A DNA stretch of 64,000 bases from JAOUEA01 sp038249195 (GTDB lineage: Bacteria; Actinomycetota; UBA4738; HRBIN12). Numbering within the stretch: the stretch's first letter is position 1; every line of letters starts with the position of its first letter. Location: the NCBI GenBank assembly GCA_038249195.1, contig JBBRWM010000004.1:245879-309878 (forward strand), written 5' to 3'. Below, one piece after another: positions 1-7,930 of the stretch. The translations under genes and the position numbers were made by a program. Under the pieces are notes generated by a model. The model saw only the letters and a program-made list of their open reading frames with translations. It was not told where the DNA came from and did no database searches.

Positions 1-1
1 C

Positions 2-583
2 GTTGGCGAGGTGGCCCCGGTGTGGGCGCAGCGCCTCAGCTACGCCGGCGAACTGGGCTGGGAGCTGTACGGCCAGTTCGCCATGGGGGACCGGGTCTGG
101 GATCTGCTGTGGCAGGCCGGTCGCGGACATGGGCTCGTGGCGGGAGGGGGCGGCGCATTCGACTCGCTCAGGCTGGAGAAGGGGTACCGCCTGTGGGGTC
201 AGGACATCAACACCGAGCACGATCCCCTGGAGGCCGGGTTGGGGTTCGCGGTGCGCTGGGACAAGGAGTTCCAGGGCCGCGACGCGCTGGAGGCCATCCG
301 CGACGCCGGCCCTTCGCGACGGTTGTCGTGCATGACCTTCGAGGACCCGCTCACCGTCGTGATGGGCAAGGAGCCGATCTGGCACGAGGGCCGCGTCGTG
401 AGCTACGTGACGTCCGCCGCCTTCGGCTACTCGGTGGGCCGCGGGATCGTCTACGGCTACCTCCCCGCCGAGCTGGCGGTCGCGGGCACGTCCGTGGAGG
501 TCGAGTACTTCGGCGTGCGGCACGCCGCCACGGTGGCGAACGAGCCGCTGTGGGATCCCAAGGGCGAACGACTCAAGGCATAG
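2..583 (+). CDS. GcvT-domain protein, C-terminal part (5' end outside window)
   Basis: The reading frame is open from the window edge and ends at 583, so only about the last 193 residues are present. The motif SYAGELGWELY, then AFDSLRLEKGYRLWGQD and GLGFAVRWDKEFQGRDAL, is the folate-binding C-terminal part of the aminomethyltransferase (GcvT) family. It resembles the C-terminus of the 821-residue dehydrogenase at 37409-39874, so it may be the tail of a second FAD-GcvT fusion of the dimethylglycine/sarcosine dehydrogenase type. The missing N-terminus makes that an inference. It stops 9 bases before the corrinoid-protein gene, on the same strand, so it is probably the upstream member of the one-carbon operon and would make methylene-tetrahydrofolate from an N-methyl group. 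Confidence 0.8.
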   Translation, partial: VGEVAPVWAQRLSYAGELGWELYGQFAMGDRVWDLLWQAGRGHGLVAGGGGAFDSLRLEKGYRLWGQDINTEHDPLEAGLGFAVRWDKEFQGRDALEAIRDAGPSRRLSCMTFEDPLTVVMGKEPIWHEGRVVSYVTSAAFGYSVGRGIVYGYLPAELAVAGTSVEVEYFGVRHAATVANEPLWDPKGERLKA

Positions 584-592
584 GAGCCGACC

Positions 593-1285
593 ATGAGCGA
601 TCAGGAACTTGACCTCTCGTCCCTAGCGGACGACGAGCTCGTGAGCCAGATGCACGACGACCTCTACGACGGTCTCGCCGATGAGATCGTGGAGGGCACG
701 AACCTGCTGCTGGGCCGGGGGTGGGCGCCCGACCGCGTGCTGAACGACGCGTTGGTGGAGGGCATGCGGATCGTGGGGATCGACTTCCGCGACGGCATCC
801 TGTTCGTGCCGGAGGTCCTGCTGGCCGCGAACGCCATGAAGGCCGGGATGGCGATCCTGCGGCCGTTGCTGGCGGAGACCGGGGCCGAGCCGATCGGCAA
901 GGTCGTGATCGGCACGGTGAAGGGCGACATCCACGACATCGGCAAGAACCTCGTGGCGATGATGCTGGAGGGCGCGGGCTTCGAGGTGATCGACCTGGGC
1001 ATCAACAACCCGGTGGAGAAGTACCTCGCGGCGTTGGAGGAGCATCAGCCCGACATCCTCGGGATGAGCGCGCTGCTCACCACCACGATGCCCTACATGA
1101 AGGTCGTGATCGATGAGCTCTCGGCGCGCGGCATGCGCGAGCGCTACATCGTGCTCGTCGGAGGCGCACCGTTGAACGAGGAGTTCGGCAAGGCGGTGGG
1201 CGCCGACGCCTATTGCCGCGATGCGGCCGTGGCCGCCGAGACCGCGCAGGCGCTCGTGATGGCCAAGCGCGCCGTGGCGTCCTGA
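593..1285 (+). CDS. Methyltransferase cognate corrinoid protein (MttC/MtbC type)
   Basis: A 230-residue cobalamin-binding protein that carries the methyl group between two methyltransferases. Residues 1-90 form the helical cap domain. The B12 domain starts near residue 100 with the signature D112-x-H114-x2-G117, whose His is the lower axial Co ligand, followed by GMSALLTTTM and VGGAPL, which line the nucleotide tail pocket. Length and domain order match corrinoid proteins of the tri/dimethylamine and glycine-betaine methyltransferase systems. Start ATG 593 follows GGAG. The MttB-type donor enzyme, the pterin-side acceptor enzyme and the corrinoid activator are all in the same operon, so the role is well supported. 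The natural substrate is not readable from this protein. Confidence 0.93.
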   Translation: MSDQELDLSSLADDELVSQMHDDLYDGLADEIVEGTNLLLGRGWAPDRVLNDALVEGMRIVGIDFRDGILFVPEVLLAANAMKAGMAILRPLLAETGAEPIGKVVIGTVKGDIHDIGKNLVAMMLEGAGFEVIDLGINNPVEKYLAALEEHQPDILGMSALLTTTMPYMKVVIDELSARGMRERYIVLVGGAPLNEEFGKAVGADAYCRDAAVAAETAQALVMAKRAVAS

Positions 1286-1307
1286 GGGGTCGAGAGGAGC
1301 TCCCGCG

Positions 1308-1619
1308 ATGGCCGAACTCACCGTGATCCGCTGGCGCGACATCCCCATGCAGATCGTCGCGCGTGGCGACGGCGGCGCGAGCGCCCGGGCGCTGCTGCCT
1401 GAGCGGTTCCAGGAGGCCGTGGATGCCGCGGCCATGGTCGCCGGGTTGATCGGCTCCGACGATTACACCGAGCAGATGCGCATGGACAAGCGGCCGTGTG
1501 GCGACGACCTCGATGCCGAAGTCGCGGCGGCCGCCGCGGCGCTGGAAGAGGCCTGGACGGAGGACGTCCTGCGCGCCGCCATCCGCTCGGGTGGCGTCGA
1601 GGGCGGGGAGCCGGCGTGA
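1308..1619 (+). CDS. Small 'virulence factor' family protein of the corrinoid operon
   Basis: A 103-residue protein with VIRWRDIPMQIVA followed by LLPERFQEAVDAAAMVAGL, matching from memory the small Pfam family named 'Virulence factor' (PF13769). That name does not reflect a known biochemical function. There is no signal peptide or membrane segment. The C-terminal third is Ala/Glu-rich and probably helical. Start ATG 1308 has GAGAGGAG upstream. It lies between the corrinoid protein and the pterin-binding methyltransferase and its stop overlaps the next start (GTGA), so it is co-translated with the methyl-transfer machinery. A role as accessory or assembly factor of the corrinoid complex is an inference from position only. 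Confidence 0.75.
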   Translation: MAELTVIRWRDIPMQIVARGDGGASARALLPERFQEAVDAAAMVAGLIGSDDYTEQMRMDKRPCGDDLDAEVAAAAAALEEAWTEDVLRAAIRSGGVEGGEPA

Positions 1620-2554
1620 CGGACACCGTGCTCAGCTCGGCCACGCGTGAGGTCGTGATCGGTTCGGGCCGTTCGTTCGTGATCATCGGGGAGCGCATCA
1701 ACCCCACCGGCCGCACGAAGCTCGCCGAACAGATGATGGCCGGCGACTACTCCACCGTGGTCGCCGACACCCACGCGCAGGTCGCGGCGGGGGCGCACAT
1801 GCTGGACGTGAACGCGGGCATCCCGCTCGCCGACGAGCCCCGGATCCTGGCGGAGACCGTGGAGCTCGTGCAGTCCCTCACGGATCTGCCGTTGTCGATC
1901 GACTCGTCCATCGTGGGCGCGCTCGAGGCCGGCCTGGCCGCGTACCGGGGCAAGCCGCTCGTGAACTCCGTGACCGGCGAGGACGAGCGCATCGAGCAGG
2001 TGCTGCCGCTCGTGGCCAAGCACGGCGCCGCCGTGGTGGCGATCACGAACGACGAGACCGGCATCAGCGAGGACCCCGGCGTTCGCTTCGAGGTCGCGCG
2101 GAAGATCGTGAGCGCGGCCGCCGACCACGGCATCGGCCCGGCAGACATCGTGGTGGACCCGCTCGTGATGCCGATCGGCGCGCTGGGCGGCGCCGGACGC
2201 CAGGTGTTCGCGCTCGTGCGCCGGCTGCACGACGAGCTGGGCGTCAACACCACGTGCGGCGCGTCCAACGTCTCGTTCGGCCTGCCGAACCGCAACGGGA
2301 TCAACGGCGCGTTCCTGGCCATGGCCATCGCCAACGGGATGACGAGCGCCATCACGAGCCCGCTGCACGAGGAGGTGCGCCAGGCCGTGATGGCCGCCGA
2401 TGTGCTGATGGGCGTGGACAAGGACTGCGCGGCCTGGATCGGCCGCTACCGGGAGCAGCCCACGGGCGGCCCCGCGTCGGGCCGCCGCGGTGGCCGCGAG
2501 GGACGGCGCCGCTCGGCCGAGGCCGCCGCCGCGGAGGTGCCGCCGGGATCGTGA
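1616..2554 (+). CDS. Methyltetrahydrofolate:corrinoid methyltransferase (MtgA-like, pterin-binding)
   Basis: A 312-residue DHPS-like TIM barrel. FVIIGERINPTGR near residue 20, MLDVNAG, the PLSIDSS strand, VAITND and the late CGASNVSFGLPNR motif are the pterin-binding signatures shared by MetH and AcsE/MtgA methyltransferases. It would move the methyl group from methyl-Co(III) corrinoid to tetrahydrofolate (or the reverse). GTG 1616 is chosen because it forms a GTGA overlap with the preceding stop and immediately precedes the conserved domain; a longer in-frame extension overlaps the previous gene and lacks family similarity. The last 40 or so residues are Arg/Ala/Gly-rich and outside the family core. 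Confidence 0.9.
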   Translation: MTDTVLSSATREVVIGSGRSFVIIGERINPTGRTKLAEQMMAGDYSTVVADTHAQVAAGAHMLDVNAGIPLADEPRILAETVELVQSLTDLPLSIDSSIVGALEAGLAAYRGKPLVNSVTGEDERIEQVLPLVAKHGAAVVAITNDETGISEDPGVRFEVARKIVSAAADHGIGPADIVVDPLVMPIGALGGAGRQVFALVRRLHDELGVNTTCGASNVSFGLPNRNGINGAFLAMAIANGMTSAITSPLHEEVRQAVMAADVLMGVDKDCAAWIGRYREQPTGGPASGRRGGREGRRRSAEAAAAEVPPGS

Positions 2555-4599
2555 GCGAGGCAGCCGATCCGCTCGTGGTGTTCATGCCCTCCGGCCTGAG
2601 AGGTCACGTCGCGGAGGGCACCGACCTGCTCGACGCTGCGCGGACGCTGGGAGTGGACCTCGACTCCGTGTGCGGCGGGCGTGGGATCTGCGGAAGGTGC
2701 CAGGTGGTGGTGAGCGAGGGGGCGTTCGCGAAGCTGGGCATCGAGTCGGCCGCGGATCACCTCACCGCCTTCAGCGAACCGGAGCGGCAGTACCGCGCGC
2801 GCAGCGGGCTGGCCGAGGAGCGACGGCTGGGGTGTCACGCCCGCGTGATGGGCGACCTGGTGGTCGACGTGCCGCCGGAGAGCCAGATCCACCGGCAGGT
2901 CGTGCGGAAGGAGGCCGACGCCCACCCCATCGAGGTCGATCCCGTGATCCGTCTGCACTACGTGGGGGTCCGCGAGCCCGACCTCATGGATCCCGCGGGT
3001 GACCTGCAGCGACTCCTCGAGGCGCTCGAGGGGGACTGGCAGCTCACTGGCCTCGCCTGCGACCCCCACGTGCTCTCGTCGCTGCAACGGACGCTCCGCG
3101 CCGGCGCTTGGACGGCGACCGTCGCCGTACACGACGGCCGCTCCATCGTGGCGGTCTGGCCGGGGTTCCACGACCGTGCGCTGGGGATAGCGTTCGACGT
3201 GGGCTCCACCACGGTGGCCGGTCACCTGTGCGACCTCGCGAGCGGAGAGGTGCTGGCCTCGGCCGGCTCGATGAACCCGCAGATCCGCTTCGGCGAGGAC
3301 CTCATGAGCCGCGTCTCCTACGTGATGATGAACCCTGGCGCCGAGGCCGAGCTCACGCGCGCCATCCGAGGTTGCCTCGACGGCCTCGTGGCGGAGCTCT
3401 GCACGCAGGCCGGCGCCGAGCCTACCGACGTGCTCGACCTCACCGTGGTGGGCAACCCGATCATGCACCACCTCCTCCTCGGGCTCGACCCCACGGAGCT
3501 GGGCGGCGCCCCGTTCGCCCTGGCCACGGACGAGGCCGTGCACCGCCGGGCACCCGACCTGGACCTGCACACCGTGAACCCCGGCGCGCGCGTGTACGCG
3601 CTGCCGTGCATCGCCGGGCACGTCGGCGCGGACACGGCCGGCGTGATCCTGTCCGAGGCGCCGTACGCGCAGGAACAGGTCAACCTGATCGTGGACGTGG
3701 GGACGAACGCGGAGATCGTGCTCGGCAACCGCGACCGCCTGCTCGCCGCCTCCAGCCCCACGGGACCCGCCTTCGAAGGCGCGCAGATCAGCGGCGGGCA
3801 GCGCGCGGCGCCGGGCGCCGTCGAGCGCGTCCGGATCGACCGGGAGACGCTCGAGCCGCGCTACCGGGTGATCGGGAGCGACGCCTGGTCCGACGAGCCG
3901 GGGTTCGATCCAGACGCCGTGACCGGGATCTGCGGATCGGGGATCATCGAGGTCGTCGCCGAGCTGTTCCTCGCCGGCGTCATCACCTCCGACGGTGTGA
4001 TCGACGGCGCGCTCGCCTCGCGCACGCCGCGCATCGTGCCGGCGGGGCGCACGTTCTCCTACATCCTGCGCGAGGGAACACCGCCGCTGCAGATCACCCA
4101 GATGGACGTGCGGGCCATCCAGCTCGCCAAGGCGGCGCTGTGGGCCGGGTGCAAGCTCCTGATGGACCACCTGGGGATCGGGTCCGTCGATCGGATCCGG
4201 CTGGCAGGAGCCTTCGGCGCGCACATCGACCCCGTGCACGCGATGGTGCTGGGGCTCGTGCCCGACTGCGCCCCCGAGCACGTCACGAGCGCCGGAAACG
4301 CCGCCGGGACCGGCGCCAGGATCGCCCTGCTCAACCGCACGGCGCGGGCCGAGATCGAAGACGTCGTCCGCCGCGTGGAGAAGGTCGAGACCGCCGTGGA
4401 GCCCCGGTTCCAGGAGCACTTCGTGGGCGCCATGGGGATCCCCCACGCCGACGAGCCATACCCGCGGCTCGCCGCCGTGGTGGATCTCCCGACCCCGCGG
4501 ACCGCCCCGGGCTCCGAGGACCGGGCCCGACGCCGCCGTCGCCGCGACCCGGAGGCCTCGAGCGCCCTCGATCCCACCACCGAGAGGAGCACCACATGA
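2551..4599 (+). CDS. Corrinoid activator: [2Fe-2S] ferredoxin plus ASKHA ATPase (RACo/RamA-like, DUF4445)
   Basis: A 682-residue protein expected to reduce inactive Co(II) corrinoid back to Co(I) using ATP. The N-terminal ferredoxin domain has C41-x5-C47-x2-C50 with a fourth Cys at 95, a plant-type [2Fe-2S] pattern. From about residue 210 the ASKHA fold begins with GIAFDVGSTTVAGHL; later VDVGTNAEIVLG, TGPAFEGAQISGGQRAAPGA and the LAGAFGAHI phosphate-binding segments follow. Length is near that of known RACo proteins, with an extra Arg-rich tail. GTG 2551 overlaps the previous stop as GTGA, and its own stop overlaps the next start as ATGA, giving a tightly coupled set. It is a [2Fe-2S] RACo-type rather than the archaeal 4Fe-4S RamA type. 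Confidence 0.92.
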   Translation: MSEAADPLVVFMPSGLRGHVAEGTDLLDAARTLGVDLDSVCGGRGICGRCQVVVSEGAFAKLGIESAADHLTAFSEPERQYRARSGLAEERRLGCHARVMGDLVVDVPPESQIHRQVVRKEADAHPIEVDPVIRLHYVGVREPDLMDPAGDLQRLLEALEGDWQLTGLACDPHVLSSLQRTLRAGAWTATVAVHDGRSIVAVWPGFHDRALGIAFDVGSTTVAGHLCDLASGEVLASAGSMNPQIRFGEDLMSRVSYVMMNPGAEAELTRAIRGCLDGLVAELCTQAGAEPTDVLDLTVVGNPIMHHLLLGLDPTELGGAPFALATDEAVHRRAPDLDLHTVNPGARVYALPCIAGHVGADTAGVILSEAPYAQEQVNLIVDVGTNAEIVLGNRDRLLAASSPTGPAFEGAQISGGQRAAPGAVERVRIDRETLEPRYRVIGSDAWSDEPGFDPDAVTGICGSGIIEVVAELFLAGVITSDGVIDGALASRTPRIVPAGRTFSYILREGTPPLQITQMDVRAIQLAKAALWAGCKLLMDHLGIGSVDRIRLAGAFGAHIDPVHAMVLGLVPDCAPEHVTSAGNAAGTGARIALLNRTARAEIEDVVRRVEKVETAVEPRFQEHFVGAMGIPHADEPYPRLAAVVDLPTPRTAPGSEDRARRRRRRDPEASSALDPTTERSTT

Positions 4600-6137
4600 G
4601 CGATGCCCCCAGGGGACGCCGCACCGGCGGGCGCGCGGGACGCGCGGCCGCGCGCGCCGCCCACGCCGTCGAGACCGTCCCGTTCATCACGCGAACGCTG
4701 CCGCCGTTCGAGGTGCTCTCCGAGGAAGGCCTCACCACCATCGAGGAGAACGCCGACACGATCCTCGAGCGGGTCGGGATCGACTTCAAGGGAGCCCCGG
4801 ATGCCCTGGCGTTGATGAAGGCCGCGGGGGCCGAGGTGGACGGCGAGCGCGTGCGGTTCCCTCGGGGGATGTGCCGGCAGCTCGTGCAGGCGACCGCCCC
4901 GTCGGTGTTCACGCAGCATGCCCGCAACCCGGCCCACGATGTCCAGATCGGAGGCACGGCGACCGTGTTCGCGCCGGCCTATGGCTCGCCGTTCGTCCGG
5001 GACCTCGACGGCGGCCGCCGCTACGGCACCATCGAGGACTTCCGGAACTTCGTGAAGCTCACGTACAGCACGCCGTTCCTGCATCACTCGGGCGGCACCG
5101 TGTGCGAGCCCGTGGACCTGCCGGTGAACAAACGCCACTACGACATGGTGTACGCGCACCTGCGGTACTCGGACAAGCCCTTCATGGGCTCGGTCACGCA
5201 CCCGCAACGCGCGCAGGACACCGTGGACATGGCCCGCATCCTGTTCGGCAAAGACGCGCTGGAGGAGCGCGCGTACATCCTCAGCCTGATCAACGCGAAC
5301 TCGCCGCTGGTGTGGGACTCGTCGATGCTCGGGGCGGCCAAGGCCTACGCCGAAGCGAACCAGGCCGTCATCATCACGCCGTTCATCCTGGCCGGCGCCA
5401 TGAGTCCGGCCACCGTGGCGGGCGCGGCCGCGCAGACGCTCGCCGAGGCCCTGGCCGGCATGACGTACGTGCAGCTCGTGCGCCCCGGCGTCCCCGTGGT
5501 GTTCGGGTCGTTCGCCTCGTCGATGTCCATGCAGTCGGGCGCGCCCACGTTCGGCACGCCCGAGCCGGCGCTCGTCCTGTACACGCTCGCGGCCTGCGCG
5601 CGCCGCCTCGGAGTCCCGTTCCGCAGCGGCGGCTCGCTGACCGCCGCCAAGACCCCCGATGCCCAGGCCGCCTACGAATCCGCGAACACCTTGCAGCCCA
5701 CCGTCCTCGGCGGGGTGAACTTCGTGCTGCACGCGGCGGGGTGGCTCGAGGGCGGACTGGCCATGGGCTATGAGAAGTTCGTGATGGACCTGGATCAGTG
5801 CGGCATGATGCACGCCTTCGCCAAGGGCGTGGATCTGAGCCCGAACGGCCAGGCCATCGACGCCATCATCGACAACGGCCCCGGCCAGCACTTCCTGGGC
5901 ACCGCCCACACGCTCGCCAACTTCGAGACGGCGTTCTTCCGCTCGTCGGTGGCCGACAACAACAGCTTCGAGCAGTGGGAGCTGGAGGGCTCGCTCGACA
6001 CCGCGACGCGCGCCAACGCCATCTGGAAGAAGACGCTCGCCGACTACGAGGCTCCGCCCATCGACGAGGCCGTGGACCTCGAGCTGCGCGAATGGATCGA
6101 GCGCCAGAAGGCCTCCTTCCCCGACTCGAACGTGTAG
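4596..6137 (+). CDS. Trimethylamine methyltransferase (MttB) superfamily protein without pyrrolysine
   Basis: A 513-residue COG5598 protein expected to demethylate a quaternary or tertiary amine and methylate the corrinoid protein. The family regions are readable: VGIDFKGAPDALALMKAAGAEV, TPFLHHSGGTVCEP, KPFMGSVT, the MSPATVAGAAAQTLAEAL segment, FGSFASSMSMQSGAP, and GMMHAFAKGVDLS towards the C-terminus. There is no in-frame TAG, so this is the non-pyrrolysine subgroup, whose characterised members act on glycine betaine, proline betaine, carnitine or butyrobetaine. Glycine betaine is the most likely substrate given the dimethylglycine and sarcosine genes nearby, but this is not proven. ATG 4596 overlaps the preceding stop (ATGA) and has GAGAGGAG upstream. 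The N-terminal 25 residues are Arg/Ala-rich. Confidence 0.92.
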   Translation: MSDAPRGRRTGGRAGRAAARAAHAVETVPFITRTLPPFEVLSEEGLTTIEENADTILERVGIDFKGAPDALALMKAAGAEVDGERVRFPRGMCRQLVQATAPSVFTQHARNPAHDVQIGGTATVFAPAYGSPFVRDLDGGRRYGTIEDFRNFVKLTYSTPFLHHSGGTVCEPVDLPVNKRHYDMVYAHLRYSDKPFMGSVTHPQRAQDTVDMARILFGKDALEERAYILSLINANSPLVWDSSMLGAAKAYAEANQAVIITPFILAGAMSPATVAGAAAQTLAEALAGMTYVQLVRPGVPVVFGSFASSMSMQSGAPTFGTPEPALVLYTLAACARRLGVPFRSGGSLTAAKTPDAQAAYESANTLQPTVLGGVNFVLHAAGWLEGGLAMGYEKFVMDLDQCGMMHAFAKGVDLSPNGQAIDAIIDNGPGQHFLGTAHTLANFETAFFRSSVADNNSFEQWELEGSLDTATRANAIWKKTLADYEAPPIDEAVDLELREWIERQKASFPDSNV

Positions 6138-6167
6138 GTTGCGCCGGATACGGGAGGTCGCGCGCGC

Positions 6168-7037
6168 GTGGTGCTGTGGAAACGACGGACGTCCGAGGGG
6201 CTCCCGGAGCCCCACCGGGCCGCCCTGCGCGCCCTCGTGATCGCGCCCAAGTTCGAACTGATCCCGCTCTCGAGCGCCATGGAGCACGCCGCCCATCTCC
6301 CGGCGGGCGCCACCGTCACGGTGACGGCGTCTCCCGGCAGGAGCCTGGAGGCCACGCTGGACCTCTGCGAGCAGCTCCACGCCCAGGGCCATGTCCCGAT
6401 CCCGCACCTGTCAGCCCATATGGTGCGCGACGCGGCACACCTCGCCGACCTCCTCCAGCGGTGCGCCGCCGTCGGCCTGCAGCGGGCGTTCGTCGTGGGC
6501 GGCGACGCAAAGGACCCCGGCGCCTACCGCGACGGCCTCGCGTTGCTGCGGGCCATCGACGAGGCCGGGCACCCGTTCGCCGAGATCGGCGTGCCGGCCT
6601 ACCCCGAGGGACACCCGGACATCTCCGAGGCCCGGTTGCTCGAGGTGCTGCTGGAGAAGCAGCGCTACGCCGCCTACATGGCCACGCAGATGTGCTTCAA
6701 CCCGGGCGCCATCGTGTCCTGGATCGGCCGGATGCGCCAGGCGGGCGTCACGCTCCCGGTGAACCTCGGCACGCCCGGCGTGGCCGAGCTGAAGAAGCTC
6801 ATGAGTGTCTCCGCCAAGATAGGCATCGCCGACTCCGCGCGCTACCTCAAGAAGAACCGCAGGATGGTGGGCCAGCTCCTGACGCCGGGGAACTTCGGCC
6901 CCGACGCGTTGCTGGAAGGGATGGCGCCGGCCCTCTGCGACCCAGGCGCGGCCGTGGTCGCACTGCACCTGTTCACGTTCAACCAGGTCCAGGCCACGGT
7001 GAACTGGCAGCAACGGATGCTGGCCGAACTGGCGTAG
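6168..7037 (+). CDS. Methylenetetrahydrofolate reductase (MetF) family protein
   Basis: A 289-residue TIM-barrel protein. FELIPLS near residue 31, VTVTASPGRSLEATLDLCEQL, HVPIPHLSAHMVRD, AFVVGGDAKDPGAY, IGVPAYPEGHPD and QMCFNPGAI follow the order of the FAD- and folate-binding strands of MetF. In this operon it probably runs in the oxidative direction, turning methyl-THF from the corrinoid system into methylene-THF. That direction is inferred from context; a standard biosynthetic MetF could also sit here. Start GTG 6168 has GGGAGGT 9 bases upstream. It is the last gene of the corrinoid operon, and an AT-richer region follows. Confidence 0.87.
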   Translation: MVLWKRRTSEGLPEPHRAALRALVIAPKFELIPLSSAMEHAAHLPAGATVTVTASPGRSLEATLDLCEQLHAQGHVPIPHLSAHMVRDAAHLADLLQRCAAVGLQRAFVVGGDAKDPGAYRDGLALLRAIDEAGHPFAEIGVPAYPEGHPDISEARLLEVLLEKQRYAAYMATQMCFNPGAIVSWIGRMRQAGVTLPVNLGTPGVAELKKLMSVSAKIGIADSARYLKKNRRMVGQLLTPGNFGPDALLEGMAPALCDPGAAVVALHLFTFNQVQATVNWQQRMLAELA

Positions 7038-7083
7038 GGCGATCGCGCCTTCAGGCCGCAGGCCGTTCCTCCAGGGATCGAGC

Positions 7084-7112
7084 TTGACCCCTCGTGTTCA
7101 CGATCGTAGCAA
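7084..7112 (+). promoter_or_regulatory. Predicted promoter of the 7182 gene
   Basis: TTGACC (7084-7089), a 17-bp spacer and TAGCAA (7107-7112) lie 70 bases before the ATG at 7182. This is a fair match to a housekeeping actinobacterial promoter. Confidence 0.4.
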
Positions 7113-7181
7113 GGGCAGAAACAGGCACCTGGAGACCAGCTTTCCCGGGCCCCCTCGACAGTTCCCTTGGGGGAGTAAGAA

Positions 7182-7532
7182 ATGTCCATCACCGACGCTG
7201 AGCTTCTAACAGCCCGATTGCGAAACGACGACGGTCCTCCGTTTGACGGAAGTCGGAGTGAGCTCTTCTCGCGTGGCATCGGTCTCGATGTCGTCGCGCT
7301 GGGAGCCCTCATCGATGAGAGCTTTGGAATGGAGGGGCTGCTGGTCGTCGCGGATGGCCGCGTCATTGACTTCGGCGTCGATTGGCAGGGACACCCAGGT
7401 CTCCCGGGCACTACTACAGTGCTGTTCTGGCGAACGCTAGCGGAAGGCGCCGGAGCCGGGTGGACTGGGCATATTCAAGATGCCAAGGCCCTCCTCGTGC
7501 GGGAGCCTGGTCATACATCTGGTCATACATAG
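7182..7532 (+). CDS. Hypothetical protein (116 aa) in an AT-richer patch
   Basis: No family was recognised. The protein is soluble and acidic, with a hydrophobic core segment MEGLLVVADGRVIDFGVDWQG and no signal peptide. ATG 7182 follows GGGGGAG at 10 bases and a promoter-like TTGACC/TAGCAA pair, so it is likely expressed. Base composition is visibly lower in GC (roughly 57% in a hand-counted 60-base stretch) than the neighbouring operons. Its 3' end runs into a perfect 12-bp tandem duplication (7507-7518 and 7519-7530), and the stop falls right after the second copy. A Trp-rich reading frame continues in another phase downstream, so the gene may be a frameshifted remnant of a longer one. Confidence 0.5.
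   Translation: MSITDAELLTARLRNDDGPPFDGSRSELFSRGIGLDVVALGALIDESFGMEGLLVVADGRVIDFGVDWQGHPGLPGTTTVLFWRTLAEGAGAGWTGHIQDAKALLVREPGHTSGHT
7507..7530 (+). repeat. Perfect 12-bp tandem duplication
   Basis: CTGGTCATACAT occurs twice in succession at the 3' end of the 7182 gene. It is a recent slippage-type duplication of four codons. It does not shift the frame by itself, but it marks the point where coding similarity jumps to another frame. Confidence 0.9.
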
Positions 7533-7930
7533 AGCCTTGCAGATTCATTGGTCGATCAAGGTCGACCCGGACTGGGATTGGTTCGTCATGCCGGACGCCT
7601 CGGCTTTCGACCAGTTCTGTGGAGCCCCTCCTGCTCACTCGTCAACTTGCACGCACTGGGAGCTGGAGCAGCTGATAAGTCTCTTGGGAAGGTGTGGAAG
7701 ACAAGGTGCGAGGCGTTCTACGTCTCGCATTACGGCTCGTCTCGGCCACGTTCCTAATCTCGTGCTGGCGGGCGATTGAGAAGATGGAGGGCGTTGGCTT
7801 GGGAACTCGATCTGGGGAGATGATGTCGCTGACGCGTGTTCACGAGCGTTGCCGTGACGGCGCCCGAACACGGCCGGCGGCGAGCTCCGGTAGCCTTGCG
7901 CCTGGCCACGGACGACCGGGGAGGCGACGG
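7533..7930 (+). other. AT-richer stretch without an intact gene; possible pseudogene remnant
   Basis: About 400 bases with no convincing start or ribosome binding site. One frame (about 7533-7779) reads like protein, with IHWSIKVDPDWDWFVMPD and ASAFDQFCGA, then degenerates; a second frame near 7690 has KTRCEAFYVSHYG. This looks like a coding region broken by frameshifts, or a foreign fragment. No integrase, insertion sequence or inverted-repeat ends were seen. Confidence 0.4.

Noticed and set aside
4596..6137. Possible pyrrolysine (in-frame amber) in the MttB-type gene
   Set aside because: The frame runs through 513 codons with no internal stop of any kind, so this is a non-pyrrolysine member.
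2446..6407. Long minus-strand open frames opposite the corrinoid operon
   Set aside because: They are compositional artefacts of very high GC. They lack starts with ribosome sites and lack recognisable domains, while the plus strand encodes complete, coupled family members.
7040..7930. Mobile element or genomic island in the AT-richer patch
   Set aside because: No transposase, integrase, tRNA target or terminal repeats are visible, so only a composition change and decayed frames can be claimed.
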